NCBI GenBank assembly: GCA_030762935.1
Contig: CM060881.1
Coordinates: 95,840,001 to 95,904,000 of the forward strand
Source of the DNA: Hymenopus coronatus
Lineage: Eukaryota; Arthropoda; Insecta; Mantodea; Hymenopodidae
Direction of reading: 5' to 3'
DNA: 64,000 nucleotides
This document shows, in pieces, positions 1 to 11,919 of the stretch. Numbering within the stretch: the first letter of the stretch is position 1; every line of letters starts with the position of its first letter. Made by a program: the position numbers and the translations under genes. Below the pieces are notes generated by a model, which was given only the letters and a program-made list of their open reading frames with translations, had not been told where the DNA came from and did not search any database.

Positions 1-357
1 AGTAAGTTTTTGTCCTTCTCTTACGGTTTAGTAGTTATTCAAAATTCAGTAAAATTCATCCACAATAAACTACTCTTCAGAGGTTATTCCCAGAAAATTC
101 AAGATATACATTTTATTTGTCAGGTAAATATGTTTAATATACGAAATTTTAATCAAAATCGTTAGAGCTATTTTTGAGAAAATCAAAATTTTCGAAAACA
201 TTTCCATGTAAAGTAGTTAGTGGTGGGGAGATTTTTCTCAAAATCTTCCCTGGAAGATACTAAATCTAAATACCAATTTTGGTATTTTACCGACTTTTCG
301 TTTTTGAGTTATCGTGTTCACAGTCACACGGACACACTGACACACACACGGACACAC

Positions 358-394
<37 letters not shown>

Positions 395-531
395 CCTTTT
401 TGTGAAAATGCTTTTTTTTTAATATTGGGGACCCTAAAACACATATTTCCGTTGAAATCTCGGTATCGAATTTTTGGGTGGAGTGCAATACCTTCTCTAT
501 ATACTATGTACATAGTGCGTATAGAGAAAGA
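1..531 (-). repeat. Family A element, copy 1 (cut by window edge)
   Basis: The copy reads on the minus strand. Its palindromic head (CTATGTACATAG near 504-516) and the end TAGAGAAAGA lie at the right, and the body runs off the left edge. It shows the family landmarks: the region matching GATTTTGATTAAAATATCG, the palindrome-derived TACCAATTTTGGTA, and a (CA)n tract at about 355-391. The open frames across it are low-complexity or antisense readings and are not credited as genes. Confidence 0.85.
355..391. repeat. (CA)n microsatellite
   Basis: Nearly pure CA dinucleotides inside family A copy 1, at the place where other copies carry GT/CA or TCTG runs. It produces a spurious Thr/His-rich frame on + and a Cys/Val-rich frame on -. 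Confidence 0.9.
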
Positions 532-619
532 AACTTAGAAGACTAAACTTTATATTTAAGTTCCGCATTCTTCATTTTGAATTAAATACCATATATTTAA
601 GATATTTTCATGTAAAATG

Positions 620-1090
620 ATGTGAATATCTCGAATGGACAGGACGATGACGGGCGCAAGCATGAGATACCTGAAGTTTCCAGATGAAGCGCATCCTACG
701 CCACCAGGTCCTTTTCCACAAGTCGCGAGCCTCCAGGGATTCTGCGAAAAGGCGCCTCCGAAAGTACCTGAAGGCAGGCCCTGAGAGAGAGTTACCTCTC
801 ATTCAAGCGCACATCCTCTGCCCAGCCACAACCCGCTGAACACCTTCGCCTGATCATTCAACTCTGAAACATATGACAAGCTCGTAATGGGCGCATAAAA
901 ATGGATCGGAAAGCCATGGTAGAAAATGAAACACCCAGCATACGCCTGTTGATCTGGGGAAATCGCGAAATTCATCAGTCGCTGAGGTCGGGAATTTTGA
1001 ATGCGGGAGTCAGAGTTTACCACTTCAGCCATTCCGTTGCGTCATTTCTACAAATGTTTGTCTCGATTAATTTAAAGCAGATGGAAGGAT
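620..1090. other. GC-richer unidentified segment
   Basis: About 470 bp with clearly higher GC than its surroundings, lying between two family A copies. Short frames exist on both strands (64 and 77 residues on -, 63 on +), but none shows a motif I recognise and none is favoured. The composition suggests a decayed transposon or SINE body. Function unknown. Confidence 0.3.
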
Positions 1091-1149
1091 AAACGTTTTT
1101 AAAATAGTCAAGAATGACTATAGAGAGCTACATAATATTACACTATATT

Positions 1150-1920
1150 ACTTTCTCTAGTACGTATGTAAATTTAATGTACATAATTGCTATGGAAGGT
1201 ACTGTATTCCAACAAAAAATTCGAGATTTCAACGGAAAAGTATGTTTTGAGGGCCCTTGAGTCCAAAAAAAAACATTTTGGATAAAGGTCCGTTTGTGTG
1301 TCTGTAGATAGCATAGTTCAAAAACGAAAAGACCGCCAAACTTGGTAATTATGTTTAGTATGTTTCAAGATGCGACACGAGGATTTAAAAGAAAAATCAT
1401 GGACAAATTTTTGAAAATATCGTTTCTCTCAAAAATGCCTCCAACGATTTTGATAAAAATATGTTAAAGATATATACACATCAATAAAATGCATATCTTG
1501 AATTTTCGGGGAGTAGCCTCTAAAGACATTTTTACTCTGGATGAGTTTTGCAGCATTTTACATAATGGTTTAACCGCGAGTGCTAGACAAAAAACTTAAT
1601 GCACAAAAAAATGTAGATCTTATTAAAACATTAACTTATGTCGATGCAGAGTTGACCGTTTTTGAGATATTACTTTTTATTGGTTTCAGTTTTAAACTAA
1701 CTTTTCTGTAATGGGACCATGACAAGTGAACCGAACCTCAATTGTTTTACATAGCGACCAAGTTTTAAAAAATTTAGCATAATGTACTCCCTTATTTCCC
1801 TTCTTACAATCAAGCAAGTAATAAGGCCAATTCAATAATGTTTATCTCGATTAGTATGTTGCAGATTAAATAATAAATGTTTTGTAAGACTAGATTGCAT
1901 ATGTAACTACTAGAGAAAGT
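1150..1920 (+). repeat. Family A element, copy 2 (near full length)
   Basis: Starts ACTTTCTCTA and ends TAGAGAAAGT, 771 bp, followed by the tail motif ATGGAACACATAAG. The internal order is head palindrome (degraded), GAGATTTCAACGGAAA, CAAACTTGG, AATGCATATCTTGAATTTTC, and the CATAATGTACTCCCTTATTTCC block. No coding frame. Confidence 0.9.
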
Positions 1921-2156
1921 TATATAAATGGAACACATAAGATTTTTTATGGTTTTATAATATTGTGTAATAATTACCTAAACATGTAAAATTGGGCTAT
2001 TAGAAAATTCAAACAGTTAAAAGTAATGTGGGTTTATTCACTGTAAAGCTGCCCGCGCTAGCTGCTCTCCTTGACTCCAGTTTTCCCCAACCCTCATAAC
2101 TGAGGTCTGGAACGTTTCGTTTCCTATTCTTTCCCAATTATCATTTCATTTGATCT

Positions 2157-2395
2157 ACCAGGTGACACAACTGCCCCGTATTTGACGTGTACAGATGTTT
2201 ATTCGTGGTTTAAGTTAAATAGCAAGTGAGAATCTGGCTAAAGATGTCGTTTTATCCCTCTTACTTATCAGGAAACGTGTTCCTTAATAACAGGGATAAG
2301 ACGAAGGTCGCGTTCGTAGTTTTGCAATTCTTTTAACGCAGAAGGGATATTGGCAAACGTCAAAGTGAGTCACTTGGTATATTCAGCGTTCACCG
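2157..2395. repeat. Family B foldback (MITE-like) element, copy 1
   Basis: Shares CAACTGCCCC, a TTTGACGTGTACA-like stretch, the core GGGATAAGACGAAGGTCGC and TTCTTTTAACGCAGAAGGG with copies near 42.3 and 48.6-49.4 kb. The outer parts are inverted relative to each other, as in a hairpin-type non-autonomous DNA transposon. No coding capacity. Confidence 0.6.
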
Positions 2396-2780
2396 CCTGT
2401 GATATTGTAAGTAGTAAGGGCTGGAATTAAACATTAGCAAAGAAAATTATTTTGTCCATTTCCGTGGTACAGTGGTTACCATGGATCTAGGATCCTAAGT
2501 CGTGGGTTTCATTCTGGTGCAGAGTGATGGATTTCTTTTTGGACATAAAAATCATTAGCATGCTTTCCTTGGGAAGGAAAGTAAAGCCGATGGTCCCGAG
2601 CAATGCTATATACCTTAAAATAGAGTCCCTGGACAAAATGTTACTATTTTCTCGTTCGAAAAGTCGTTACATCACCCTATGGTGTCGTATATCCCTTTTC
2701 ACCATGTGCACGTGATGACGGAACCATGATATTAAAAATCCCAGCCGATCTAAGAAACCACCACTAGGTGTCCCAAAATA

Positions 2781-3028
2781 GCCGGTCCCCATGGCCGCGC
2801 TCGCCAAAGCGTCTCGCTTTGGTGTTTCGCAGCGCAGGAGATCGTGGGTTCGAGTCCCGCCTTCGGCATGGGTGTTATATGTTTGTGTATGTGTGTGTAA
2901 AAACTAAAACAGAAATTCAGCAATCATACAGTAATCAAAGTAAACAAATTAGGTAAATAAAAAGTAGGGTATACAGCGCCGGAGTCCCGATCAGACTACG
3001 GAACTGTATTAAAAAAAAAAAAAAAAAA
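2781..3028 (+). repeat. SINE family 1, copy 1, with poly-A
   Basis: tRNA-like head with a B box GTGGGTTCGAGTCCC at 2844-2858, a body ending GGAGTCCCGATCAGACTACGG, and a poly-A tail at about 3011-3028. This is the structure of a pol III-transcribed, LINE-mobilised SINE. The body matches the minus-strand copies at 11.6 and 44.6 kb. Confidence 0.85.
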
Positions 3029-3229
3029 TACACCGACATGGCGTGAAGAAAATTGAACTATTTTAAACAAATAACTTAAGACTGAAATTTATTGAGCATT
3101 TCATGAGGCAACTTTTTGACTACTATTGTTAAATCAGAGTCTTTAAAACATTTGACGATAGTTTTATTGTTCGAATTCTGTTAGCTTAGCTTAGCTTAAC
3201 TTAGGTTTTTCGACATTTTAAACTTATTT

Positions 3230-3388
3230 TCACTCACGAATTCTCTTCTACAATACACTCCCAGGCTCTATAGAAAGTAGGAAATTATCATAATTCAAGA
3301 TAAATTTCCACTTGTGGCTAAGGATCGAACTCAGACTTTCAGAATAAGAAGTCGGCTTATTGATCAATTGGTCACGGAGGCAGTCGAA
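3230..3388 (-). repeat. SINE family 3, degraded copy
   Basis: On the minus strand it has the head GACTGCCTCCGTGACC, a weak B box (GAGTTCGATCC) and a short body that aligns by eye with the family 3 copies at 6.9, 13.9 and 60.3 kb. The poly-A end is not recognisable. Confidence 0.5.
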
Positions 3389-4464
3389 TAAAATTGTTTT
3401 CTTTCTGGGGGACATAATCGCACTCAGATTATTTCTTGCGAAATTTACTGTTAGGGCAGGTGTCATCAAGTTGCCTGGTTTTGTGGAGAAGCAAATAATA
3501 GCCTTGCTTTGAGCATGCAGTGGATAAACACGCGACAGCAGGATTCTCTCATTTCCTCGTGCAGTCTGTTGTGTTTCAATTTATAATGTTGGAAAACAAA
3601 AAAACAATCCAACAAGCAAGTCATCGACTGTTACATGTGTGTCTACCTTGGAGAGATCTTTCTTATTTATAAAAAGTGGCGGAATAAGTGCTTAGTTTGC
3701 GGCAATGTTATGCACACAGAAAAGTCATTACGCAAATCTCGCAAGTGAACAGGACAGTGGCCAAGGAGAATAACATTTCTTTCAAATTGTGTTCATTTTC
3801 AATTAATTACCAAGATGCCTGTTCGCTCCTATAAATGTGCATTTTTGTACTTACAATTACTTCTTATACTTCAGGCGTTACAGTGCGATTACAATTGTAT
3901 TAACTAAATTAGGGAGCGTCTTGTGTCATGTTAATAGTATAATTGTCTTTCTTTTTACCTATAATTAATGTTTCGACTACTAATTAGTACTAAACCTATA
4001 AAATATGTATATTTTTATCTCCGAAGTATAAATACTAATGCAGAAGACTAAGTAAAGCAATTGTTCTACCAATCATGAACCTATAATAACAACAACTAAT
4101 GTTGCATACTGCCACAGCATTAAGGAATTGTCTTTTTATTTTTTTGCTTTATGCGCAGTTGGTCACGCAGTGCATAACAGGGGATTCGTAGGTGCACCGA
4201 GCAAATATTATTAAACAAACTAATGTTTTGAAATATTCTTTAAATGGAATTTTGGGCAAATTTGATTATTCTGTTAGAGTGCTCCTTTTTTACTTAAAAC
4301 GCCCTTCACAAACCAATCCAACACAGCCCTAAGAAACCAAATTAGAAGCATACTTACGACTAACAACAAAGACCGAGAACATGACAACAATAATGAGATA
4401 TTGATGGAAGAATTACATGGCATGTACAGCCCATTCGTATTCTTTTCGGTTAGTAGGAGGGGGA
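3389..4464. other. AT-rich intergenic DNA, nothing recognised
   Basis: AT-rich sequence without a convincing reading frame, RNA gene or known repeat. A short TTAGC-type run (about 3181-3203) lies just to its left. Confidence 0.5.
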
Positions 4465-4613
4465 AGCGTACCTGGTATTTGTGGTGCACAAAGCGGAGCA
4501 GTGGCGAGTTTTCTCCGGATTCTTCGGTTTCCAGTCATCGCATTCCACCGGTGCTCCATCTTCATTCTATGTATCATTTATATGCCATGTGTAGTAAAAG
4601 CTGGCATTAAAAA
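4465..4613 (+). repeat. SINE family 4, body fragment
   Basis: Contains TTTTCTCCGGATTCTTCGGTT, then CATCGCATTCCACCGGTGCTC and GTAGTAAAAGCTGG, collinear with the complement of the family 4 copies at 22.75 and 43.4 kb. The tRNA-like head is missing or too diverged to see. The 69- and 96-residue frames here are readings of the SINE. Confidence 0.65.
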
Positions 4614-4619
4614 GAAGGT

Positions 4620-5905
4620 GTCACTTCATGTGAAGCCGACCCTTTCCCTTTTCTCCTACTTGCTGGCCGAAAAGAATGCAAATAGACTAAATACTCTTAG
4701 GTTTTAGAACGGAAAAGAGATTCCAAATATAGGATTTTCCATACTTTCAGCAATAATATAAGTTTTCTGAACGAATGTGCCTCTTATGTACAATATTTTC
4801 AGTATAGGAGGAAAATTTCCTTCAGCTTTTTCAGCTCTCACTCAAATGTATTATCTTAAGATATCAAGATGTTATTGATAGTTATTGGTAAATTTAATGC
4901 AATTTCAACATCAAACATTCAGAAGTATCGTAGGAAAAAGGTAAATCTAATAGAATCAAATCTACATTCAAATGAGAATTTCCTTCACGTCTTCAATTTT
5001 TTTTCTGTTATTTCACGTGATTGTAGAAAGTGGCCAATGCAAGTACATTGGCGCGTAAAATTGCAACAAATCGGAACTCATATCTCTGCTTTTAATCGTT
5101 GCTTATCACACCCACGTGAAATTGTTTTCTAAATTTATGGAACCCACTTGCATTTGTTCTCTCTCTGAACTAATGTTCGTCTCATAATAGTAGTATCAGT
5201 GTGCAGTGATATTCCCGTACATAATGGTGGAAGTTCCAAAACTTTTTTGGTTAATTCTATCGCTGAAATAGAACATATTAATTCAGAACTCAAATCCTCA
5301 GAATACTAAAAACAAAAGATGATTTATGATATGGATATAAAGTTGTAGTGATTTTGGTGCAAATATACATCAAGACAAATGGATTTTAGGAACATTATTC
5401 TTCGTGTCCATATAGGCTAATCATTGTTATTTTATTCACGAAACATTCTTATTAAATACAACTCGAGCTAAAATTTATCTCGCAACAACTTGCTCGCGAA
5501 TTTATCGATAAAAGTTGAAGCTCTCGTTAGGTTACTTATGATAAAAAGTTGGCTAAATTACAGGAAATTTTCATGCCGTATTTCAGTTGATCCTTTTGTT
5601 ATTACCACCCAATTATGCCATAGAACTTTCGGAGTTGTTCCCAAACATCTTCAGGTTATAACGAGGCACTGAAGATATAAAATAAAATAAAATGCTCTAA
5701 AGGATGATTCTATCAAATAAGAGGACTTTTTTCAGTCATAGTGCATCGAAGTTAATAGTTTCCCTATAGCATGCAAAAAAAAAAAAAAAAAAAAAAAAAA
5801 CATTGATGCAGAAATCGACCTATATGATAGAAATTTTTCATTATCATACTTTATCAGTGGGATTGATTATGCATAACAGGAGGAGAATTAGTACTAAGCT
5901 TAATT
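4620..5905. other. AT-rich intergenic DNA with poly-A run
   Basis: No gene or recognised repeat. A 26-base A-run (about 5775-5800) could be an old retroposon tail, but I cannot identify a body upstream of it. Frames of 60-87 residues here look random. Confidence 0.5.
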
Positions 5906-5908
5906 TTT

Positions 5909-6741
5909 GCTTTCTCTATTACGTGTAGTGATTAAAAGAATGTGGTTTCATCTCAAAAATAGTATCGACACTTCTCCGTAAATACATGTTTTGAGGTCCC
6001 CAGAATAGCAGGAGATCCATGCGTGTGTAGAAAGCATAACTCAAAAGCAAAAATTCGGTTAAATATCACACTTGATGTTTTAGTATCTTGTGCGGATAGA
6101 ACACGAACGAAGGTTTTTAAGAAAATCCGCCTAGCCTTAACAACACTTTTGCATGGAACATTTATCTCGAATTTTTTTATTTTAGAAAGATCTTACAAGA
6201 TTTTACTAACATCTGAAGATCTTGATTAATAATATTATATATCAAAGAAATTGTTATGAAAAATGAAATGTGTATCTTGAAAATTCTGAGAATAGCTCTG
6301 TAGCTCTTATTCATCCTGGATGACCTTCTATAACTGCTAAATTGTAAGACATAGGAAAAACCTTACTACGCAAAATATGTAGATTTCGTTAAGACTCACA
6401 GTTTGTGTGATACATTTTATTTTATTTTATTTATTTTATATAGCTAACATTTCCGATATATTCCTTGCTATATTCTATCTACATATATTCTACTCAAATT
6501 CGAATTCTTTATTCATCTTTTTCTCTTGCAAAGAAAACGGAATTTCTATATCATCAAATAACGACCAGTACTTAAAATATTTAACTATTACTTTAGCCTA
6601 GCGTATTCCCTAATTACCATTGCGTCCATAAGGAAATATGTAATAAAATCATTTCTGTTAATGTGTATCTCGATTAGCAACAAATAAATAAAATGATAAC
6701 TTTCATCAGGAATAGTTTTTTGCAGAGTATGTAAAGAAGTT
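5909..6741 (+). repeat. Family A element, copy 3 (diverged)
   Basis: Starts GCTTTCTCTA. It keeps family blocks such as GAGGTCCCCAGAATA, GAAAATCCGCC, GTGTATCTTGAAAATTCTG and the terminal-third block, and ends in the degraded TATGTAAAGAAGTT. It has many substitutions compared with copies at 10.6 or 27.9 kb, so it is older. Confidence 0.7.
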
Positions 6742-6943
6742 GTCATTCAGTTTGTTTTTAAATATTTAATTTCAATTGCACGACTCGGTAACATTTTATA
6801 TTATTGATCTCAATTTTCCGCACAACTATGTTAAGGGAATGGACGTTTGTATGTGTTTAGATACTCAACATGCATCTAAATAATTTTTGTTTTCTAAAAG
6901 AAAGGAAAGAACGTGGGCTTACACAGGTTAAATCTGATAAACG

Positions 6944-7208
6944 TTTTTTTTAATTGTTTAATTTGTATAGCCCCCTTTAACTATAATGATCATATCGGGG
7001 GCTCTGACTTGTGAAACAACTCCTATCACTGTAGGTTCAGAACGTTAGTTTAATCAATTTTATATTACTAAACACACACACACATTCCCTCTTACATTCA
7101 TACTTTCAAACTCTCTGGGGGATAGGGAATAATTCTGGTTAAAGAAAACTTTCCCGCTGCAGCCGGGAATCGGGTGATAAGTCAACTCGACCACGGAGGC
7201 AGTCTGAG
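6944..7208 (-). repeat. SINE family 3 copy (minus)
   Basis: Read on the minus strand: head GACTGCCTCCGTGGTCGAG, B-box region, a body including GGGAATAATT/CTCTGG, then GTTAAAGGGGGCTATACAAAT and an A-rich end. It matches the plus copies at 13.9 and 60.3 kb. A short (CA)n lies at 7072-7083. Confidence 0.75.
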
Positions 7209-7779
7209 AAAGGTTTTTTTTATATGTATTAACTGAAATTTCGTGTAACAACAAAAGCAGCCATGAAACATTTCAATAATACAGTATATTATTCTAACCT
7301 TATATTTACAAAGTATAAATACTTATTTGCTTTTATACCTATACATATCAATATGAATTTTTATATTAGTATGTAAATTATTGTGCATACTTTTATTCAG
7401 TGTTACTGATGGAAAAATCCAGCACAACTGTATATCACAGAGGCCGGTCTATAACGTAAATTAGAACAAGAGTAGTAGAATATTAGTGTATATGTGCATA
7501 AATATTGAATATTAATAAGGAACCCTGTTAATTTGATCCAATTCATCTGCACAAATTTGTGAATACAGAGTTAAAACTTAAAATATAGGATATTAAATGG
7601 AATAATTTTAAGTTTTCTTTACTCCTACTGCTAAACTTTTCTTTTCTCCTCCTTTTCCCTCTCGCCTAAAATGTGCTGTTATTTGTAGATTAATGTATAG
7701 TGTACAGAAAGTGATGTCATATCAATAAACGCAAATGAAATGAATGTACAGACATTTAAAGATCGTACACTATTTCACT
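7209..7779. other. AT-rich intergenic DNA, nothing recognised
   Basis: No frame, RNA or repeat that I can support between the SINE and the family C repeat. Confidence 0.4.
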
Positions 7780-8320
7780 AAAGAGCGTTTTTCTGAAAAC
7801 TGTATTTTCATACCATCAAAAAGTTGTGCGTAAGTTTTGTTTAACTACAAGCTAAAATTTCCCAGAATATAAGTATTATAAAGGTAAAATTATCATAACA
7901 CCAAAATCAATATTTTAAAAAATATTTTTGTTTAAAAAGGGGTTAATTTAAGAGATTAAAATTTCGAAACATTTTTAAACATGGTGCTAATTTAATAACC
8001 AACGTTATTAAAATATCCCTCTTTGAAGTTTTTAAGAATGGTCCAAAGCCTCAATTCAGAAAATTCCAGGCCAATTTTTTTCAAATTTTGAGGTGCGTGG
8101 TACATTTTGATTATGCATTATATTAACATAATAAAACTTATTTAATAACTTATATTGTAAACTATTTATTCAGTTGAATGACATTTCATATTCACTTTAA
8201 CATAATAGCAATGTTAACAGAGTAAAACTTCCCGAAAAATATATGCAATAATATAGATATTTGAAATTTCACTTCTAGTGCATCTTAAGATACGTGTAAT
8301 AATTAAATTACTATGTGGAT
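7780..8320 (+). repeat. Family C AT-rich dispersed repeat, copy 1
   Basis: Collinear blocks shared with 26.14-26.74 kb: a GGGATTAAAATTT-like motif, a TATTAAAATATC(C/G)CTCTTT block, a CAATTCAGAAAATTCCA-like block and ACATTTTGATT. Non-coding and strongly diverged between the copies. Element class unknown. Confidence 0.5.
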
Positions 8321-9291
8321 ATGCTGTTTTGAGTTTTAAGTGATTAATTAATAAATATTTAAATACATTATTATACTTACGTCAATGCTTATCATTAATG
8401 GCTCCTATATTAAAAAATTTCCCCTGCCTATTTTAAGTTTTTTGACACGTATTTGTCTAGTAATAGCGACTAGTTCCTAATAAAAATACATTTAAACATA
8501 AGCATTTAGCGCTACATGCTACATACTGACGAAGCATAGGTGATATAATTAAATTAAATTTTGTGATTAACTCTGAACAATGATTAGGGCTCTGGGCATA
8601 TCAGATTTTAAAACTCGATGTTTTAACTGCCTTGACCTCGTGAGCCTGTATGTGGACTGTATCCGCCTAGACCTCAAACAAAGGGTAAATAAAGGTGGTC
8701 TGCCCACAAGAGCGTGGGAACTGGTAGTATCAGATAAGGAAGAAATGCTTTAGTATTCTAATTACCAGCATAAACCGCTACTTCCGTAAATTCGAGCGTG
8801 CAGCTATTTTCCCAACTGATAGTCTATTCTTCAAGAGGATTTGCTGAAGAGAGATACACTACGTTGTGCCTAAAGGAATGCAACTGGATAATTAATTATG
8901 GAAATGGAAATGGCATGTTATTTACGGACGCTCTTTAACTGCTGTGGTTCTCAGCGTCCCATTCTAAATTGGGCGTGAAAGACCGCTTAATTTTGCTCAG
9001 AGGCCTCTCTATCAGACTTGAGGTTCTTTTACGTGCCGTCGCGTTTGATAGTTTTACCGAAGAGCAGTGATTACTCTAATTATTGTAATTCATTTTGAAT
9101 CACGTATTAACAATATATAGAGAAGCAGGTATCGCAGATACACTCTCATTTCCAAAATTTTCTTAAGGTGATAATAGTTACCTACACCAAATTATATATA
9201 AAAAAAGGACAAAAAAGTGATGAATCCCAAGACCTTCTCTACCTGTTGTTGTCTATTGTTGTGGATGCAGCTATTATTACGAAAATTTATT
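8321..9291. other. Intergenic DNA with a GC-richer block
   Basis: AT-rich to about 8570, then a moderately GC-richer stretch (about 8580-9060) with phrases such as GAGGTTCTTTTACGTGCCG that look like SINE or LINE-tail sequence. I cannot place it in a family in this window. No coding evidence. Confidence 0.35.
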
Positions 9292-9410
9292 ACTTTCTTT
9301 ACTTAGCACTGGTACATAGAGAAAGCATTACACTCCACTAAAAATTTCGATGCCGAGATTTCACAGAAAATACACGGTTTCGGGTATCCTGTATCCAAAA
9401 AAAGAATTTT
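9292..9410 (+). repeat. Family A, head fragment (copy 4)
   Basis: The first ~119 bp of family A: a decayed head palindrome, then GAGATTTCACAGAAAATACACGG and TGTATCCAAAAAAAG. It stops exactly where a second head begins at 9411. Confidence 0.8.
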
Positions 9411-9568
9411 TACTTTCTCTAGCCCCAAATGTGCAGTGTACATAGGGATAGAGAAGGTATTGTAATGCACCCAAAAATTCGATACCGAGATTTCACCGGA
9501 AATATATATTTTGGGGTCCCCTGATTCCGAAAAAAGCGTTTTTAAAAAAAGGTCCGTGTGTGTGTGTG

Positions 9569-9607
<39 letters not shown>

Positions 9608-9862
9608 GGACAGCATAGCCTCAAAACGAAAAGACCGTTAAATACCAAACTTGGTATTTAGGTTTAGTATCTTCCAAGGATGCGACACGAAGATTTTCAA
9701 AAAAATCCCCCTACTAAAAACTACCCTTTACATGGAACAAATTTCGAAAATTTTGATTTTCTTAAAAATGTCTAACGATTTTGATTAAAATCCCATATAT
9801 TAAAGCTATTTATGTCCGAAATAAAATGTATATCTCGAATTTTTGGGGAATAGCCACTAAAT
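9411..9862 (+). repeat. Family A, 5-prime ~450 bp (copy 5) inside another copy
   Basis: Begins ACTTTCTCTAG with the terminal hairpin and runs through the first ~450 bp of the family to GGGAATAGCCACTAAA, where it is cut short. The sequence immediately after it repeats the ~62 bp that precede it (9348-9410 versus 9868-9932). Confidence 0.8.
9571..9607. repeat. (TCTG)n microsatellite
   Basis: About nine tandem TCTG units, preceded by a GT run, at the position where other family A copies have GT/CA tracts. Confidence 0.9.
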
Positions 9863-10584
9863 ATTTCGAAGCCGAGATTTCACAGAAAATACACGTTTTC
9901 TAGTATTCTGTATCCAAAAAAAGATTTTTTTTAGAAACAGATCCTGCGTGTGTGTTTGTGTCCTCGTATGTCAGTGTATCCGAGTGTCTGCGAACACGAT
10001 AACGGAAAAATGAAAAGTCGGTGGTATTTAAATTAACTTCTTCTAGATGTGACAAAGATTTCGAGGCAAAAAACCCCCACACCAAACTATTCTTTACATA
10101 GAAATTTTCGAAATATTTTATTTTATCAAAAATGGCTCAACAATTTTCATAAACATACCATATATTAAAGACGCTCACATGAAAAATAAAATGTACATCT
10201 TGAATTTTCTAGGAATAACCTCTGAAGACCTCTTTAGTCCGAATAAATTTTGCTGAACTTTGCACAACTGATGCACCCTAACAGATAGATAACTTACTGC
10301 TCAGAAAATGTAGATCACATCAGCGCACACAATTTATGTCACATACACTTTTTTGTCATGATTGGTTTTAGTTTTAAAATATTTTAAACTTTTTTAATAC
10401 GGGAATTTTTAAACTCCTGCAAAAAAATTCGACCACATGGCAAGCAGATTTTAAAAGATTTGACTATCGTTTTGGCCTAGTGTATTCCTTTATTCCCCTT
10501 CAGTTTATAATGAATCAAGTAATAAGACGATTTCCGCTATTTTTTTTTATCTCAATTAGCATGAAGTGAATAGAATTGTTTTTT
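9863..10584 (+). repeat. Family A, copy 6 (3-prime part)
   Basis: Resumes family A at about base 45 and continues to AGCATGAAGTGAATAGAATTG. The terminal TAGAGAAAGT is missing because copy 7 starts at 10585. A chimeric or nested arrangement. Confidence 0.75.
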
Positions 10585-11413
10585 ACTTTCTCTACACGTA
10601 CTATGTACATAGTGTATAGAGGAGGTATTGTAATGCACCCAAAAATTCGATACCGAGATTTCACCGGAAGTACATGTTTTGGGTCCCCCTGAATACAAAA
10701 AAAGTATCCATGGAAAAGGTCCGTGTGTGTATGTCTGTCGGTCGGTTGGTCTGTCTGCCTGCCTGAATGTCTGTGGTCAGCATAGCTCAAAAACGAAAAG
10801 ACCGTTAAACACCAAACTTGGTATTTAAGTTTAGTATCCTGCGAAGATTTTCAAGAAAATTATCCCACCCTCAACTACCCTTTATATGGAACTTTTTCCG
10901 AAAATTTTGATTTTCTCCAAAATGGCTCTAAGGAGTTTAATTAAAATATCGTATACTAAAGATATTTACCTGAAAAATAAAATGTGTATCTGAATTTTCT
11001 GCGAATAGCCTCAAAGATTACTTTATTCTGGATGAATTTTATGAAATTTTGCATAACCGTAAGAGATAGACAAAAACTTACCTCACAAAAAATGTAGAGC
11101 ACATTAAAGCACACGATTTATGTTATATACAAGTTTTTCGTGGAGTTGGTCTTTTGTTTTTGGTTTCAGCTTAAAAAACTTATACTTTTCTCATACAACA
11201 CTTTGTCAACTCATGTCCATACAAATAAAGGAACCTAAGTCACGTAGCAACCAGCTTTTGACTATCACTTTAATCTATGGTAGTCCCTTATGTTGCTTCT
11301 ACCGTCAAGGAAGCGAGTAATAAGACTATTTCTGCTATTTTTTCTCGATTAGTATGAAGTAAATAGAAGCATTAGCTTTTTAACAATATTTGTTGCAGAG
11401 ATGTAGAGAAAGT
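10585..11413 (+). repeat. Family A, copy 7 (full length, good reference)
   Basis: 829 bp from ACTTTCTCTA to TAGAGAAAGT, preceded by TTTT. The head palindrome ACTATGTACATAGT is intact. It has a GT-rich tract, ACCAAACTTGGTATTTAAG, CTATGGTAGTCCCTTATGTTGC and the conserved tail CATGTGAATGGAAC after the end. One of the cleanest copies in the window. No coding potential. Confidence 0.92.
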
Positions 11414-11454
11414 CATGTGAATGGAACAATCATATTTGTTTTTGGTAAATAACC

Positions 11455-11589
11455 AAGGTGGCGTGATACCCGGAGACCGCCCGCACAGACCTATGAATTC
11501 CCTAGGTTCGGCGGGCGAATACTGAGGTGGTTTCGCAAATACAATGAGTTCCTTTCATCATTTACCCTTGAATCCGTCTTATATTTGTG
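11455..11589. other. GC-richer unidentified fragment
   Basis: Short segment around GGCGGGCGAATACTGAGGTGG, directly left of a SINE. It looks like part of another retroposon. No family assigned. Confidence 0.25.
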
Positions 11590-11811
11590 TGATCAGGACT
11601 CCGGTACTGTATCCCTATTTACATTTCCCCCCGTAGGTTTTACTGATTACTGGTTTACTGGTTTTACTGTTTCTTTTACAAACATATACACATTGCACAA
11701 ACATATAACATCCATGCCCAAGGCGGGACTCGAACCCACGATCCCCTGCACTCCCTTGGACACAAGAGAGCTACCAGGTCAACGGTCACTTTAGCGACCT
11801 CTCTGGCCGGA
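11590..11811 (-). repeat. SINE family 1, copy 2 (minus)
   Basis: The complement of a tRNA-like head with B box GTGGGTTCGAGTCCCGCC lies at about 11720-11740. The body end GGACTCCGGTACTGTA at the left matches the family 1 copies at 2.8 and 44.6 kb. No clear poly-T. Confidence 0.8.
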
Positions 11812-11919
11812 CTAGCAGTGGAAAGGGTCATTGGGCTTGGAAATGTTGGGGATTTCCGTGCGACTCTGTAGCCTGTACCCTCCTAAAGTTTACAGTGATG
11901 CAGGATTATTATTTTTTTT

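Noticed and set aside
220..513. His/Thr-rich and Cys/Val-rich frames
   Set aside because: Produced by the (CA)n tract inside a family A copy.
1150..1920. Helitron origin of family A because of the terminal hairpin
   Set aside because: The hairpin end does not finish in CTRR and the other end does not begin with TC. Short inverted ends are present instead, so the class is left open.
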